Source of the DNA: Pseudomonadota bacterium
Lineage (GTDB): Bacteria; Desulfobacterota; Desulfobacteria; Desulfobacterales; RPRI01
DNA: 64,000 nt
NCBI GenBank assembly: GCA_018817425.1
Contig: JAHITX010000020.1
Coordinates: forward strand, 17,024-81,023
Direction of reading: 5' to 3'
This document shows positions 63,926 to 64,000 of this stretch, piece by piece. Each line of letters opens with the position of its first letter. Positions within the stretch are counted from its first letter, which is position 1. The position numbers and the translations under genes were made by a program. The notes beneath the pieces are model-generated. The model saw only the letters and a list, made by a program, of their open reading frames with translations, did not search any database and had not been told where the DNA came from.

Positions 63926-64000
63926 ATGATACACCAAGAGAAAGCGATGTGTTCTGAAAAGAAGACCGGTTTTCCATTGGTGTTTAATACCCGCAAAGGA
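63926..64000 (+). CDS. Start of a gene continuing beyond the window
   Basis: ATG 63926 after a GGGAGAGAT ribosome-binding site opens a frame of 25 codons to the window end (MIHQEKAMCSEKKTG). Too short to identify. Confidence 0.45.
   Translation, partial: MIHQEKAMCSEKKTGFPLVFNTRKG

Overview
The window looks like a low-GC anaerobic deltaproteobacterium (Desulfobacterota, probably Desulfobacterales-like). This is inferred from a PrsK/PrsR regulatory pair, a complete type II secretion operon ending in gspN, a thiolase with a long early insertion, a ferredoxin/radical-SAM cluster and many PAS/CACHE-type two-component genes. No ribosomal marker is present, so the taxonomy is an inference. No rRNA, tRNA, CRISPR array or intact transposase was seen.

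Layout. 1-11 kb (minus strand): a MalT-like STAND ATPase running off the left edge, a membrane sensor with a four-cysteine tail, a TVP38/DedA-like protein, pgk, a small Cys protein, radC, gpsA, gyrA, a tiny membrane protein and a thiolase. 11.4-14.9 kb (plus): prsK and prsR. 15-26.6 kb (minus): the type II secretion operon gspC-D-E-F-G-H-I-J-K-L-M-N, preceded by a lytic transglycosylase. 28-31 kb: a broken AAA/DUF4143 gene and small metabolic genes.

31-45.3 kb is a defence/addiction island. It holds MntA/HepT, two YhcG-type PDDEXK nucleases, a Fic gene with an apparent internal deletion plus two relic copies of its 5' end, a second radC, and a type I restriction-modification operon (hsdR-hsdM-yhcG-hsdS, each junction overlapping by 4 nt). 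It also holds an XRE-Panacea antitoxin-like protein and two type II toxin-antitoxin loci whose antitoxins are intact but whose toxins are broken.

45.8-50.3 kb: two radical-SAM enzymes around a flavodoxin-ferredoxin protein, next to a CsgG-like lipoprotein-type gene. 50.6-53.4 kb: trkH and trkA. 53.7-64 kb: a dense signal-transduction region with two histidine kinase/response regulator pairs, a third large kinase, duplicated stand-alone receivers, a broken hsp20 and a STAS-like protein.

The most unusual content is non-coding. A 142-bp hairpin element occurs six times, with covarying stem bases and 4-bp target duplications at two copies. Three copies sit inside the gsp operon. One supplies the gspH start codon and leader peptide, and another supplies the gspN stop codon. 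A second family of short repeats (DNA of the type CAGTGGGCAGT) has been incorporated in frame at the ends of the restriction-modification proteins. A conserved upstream element is shared by four genes at the right end, and a 44-bp exact copy of an internal trkA segment lies 9 kb away in intergenic DNA.
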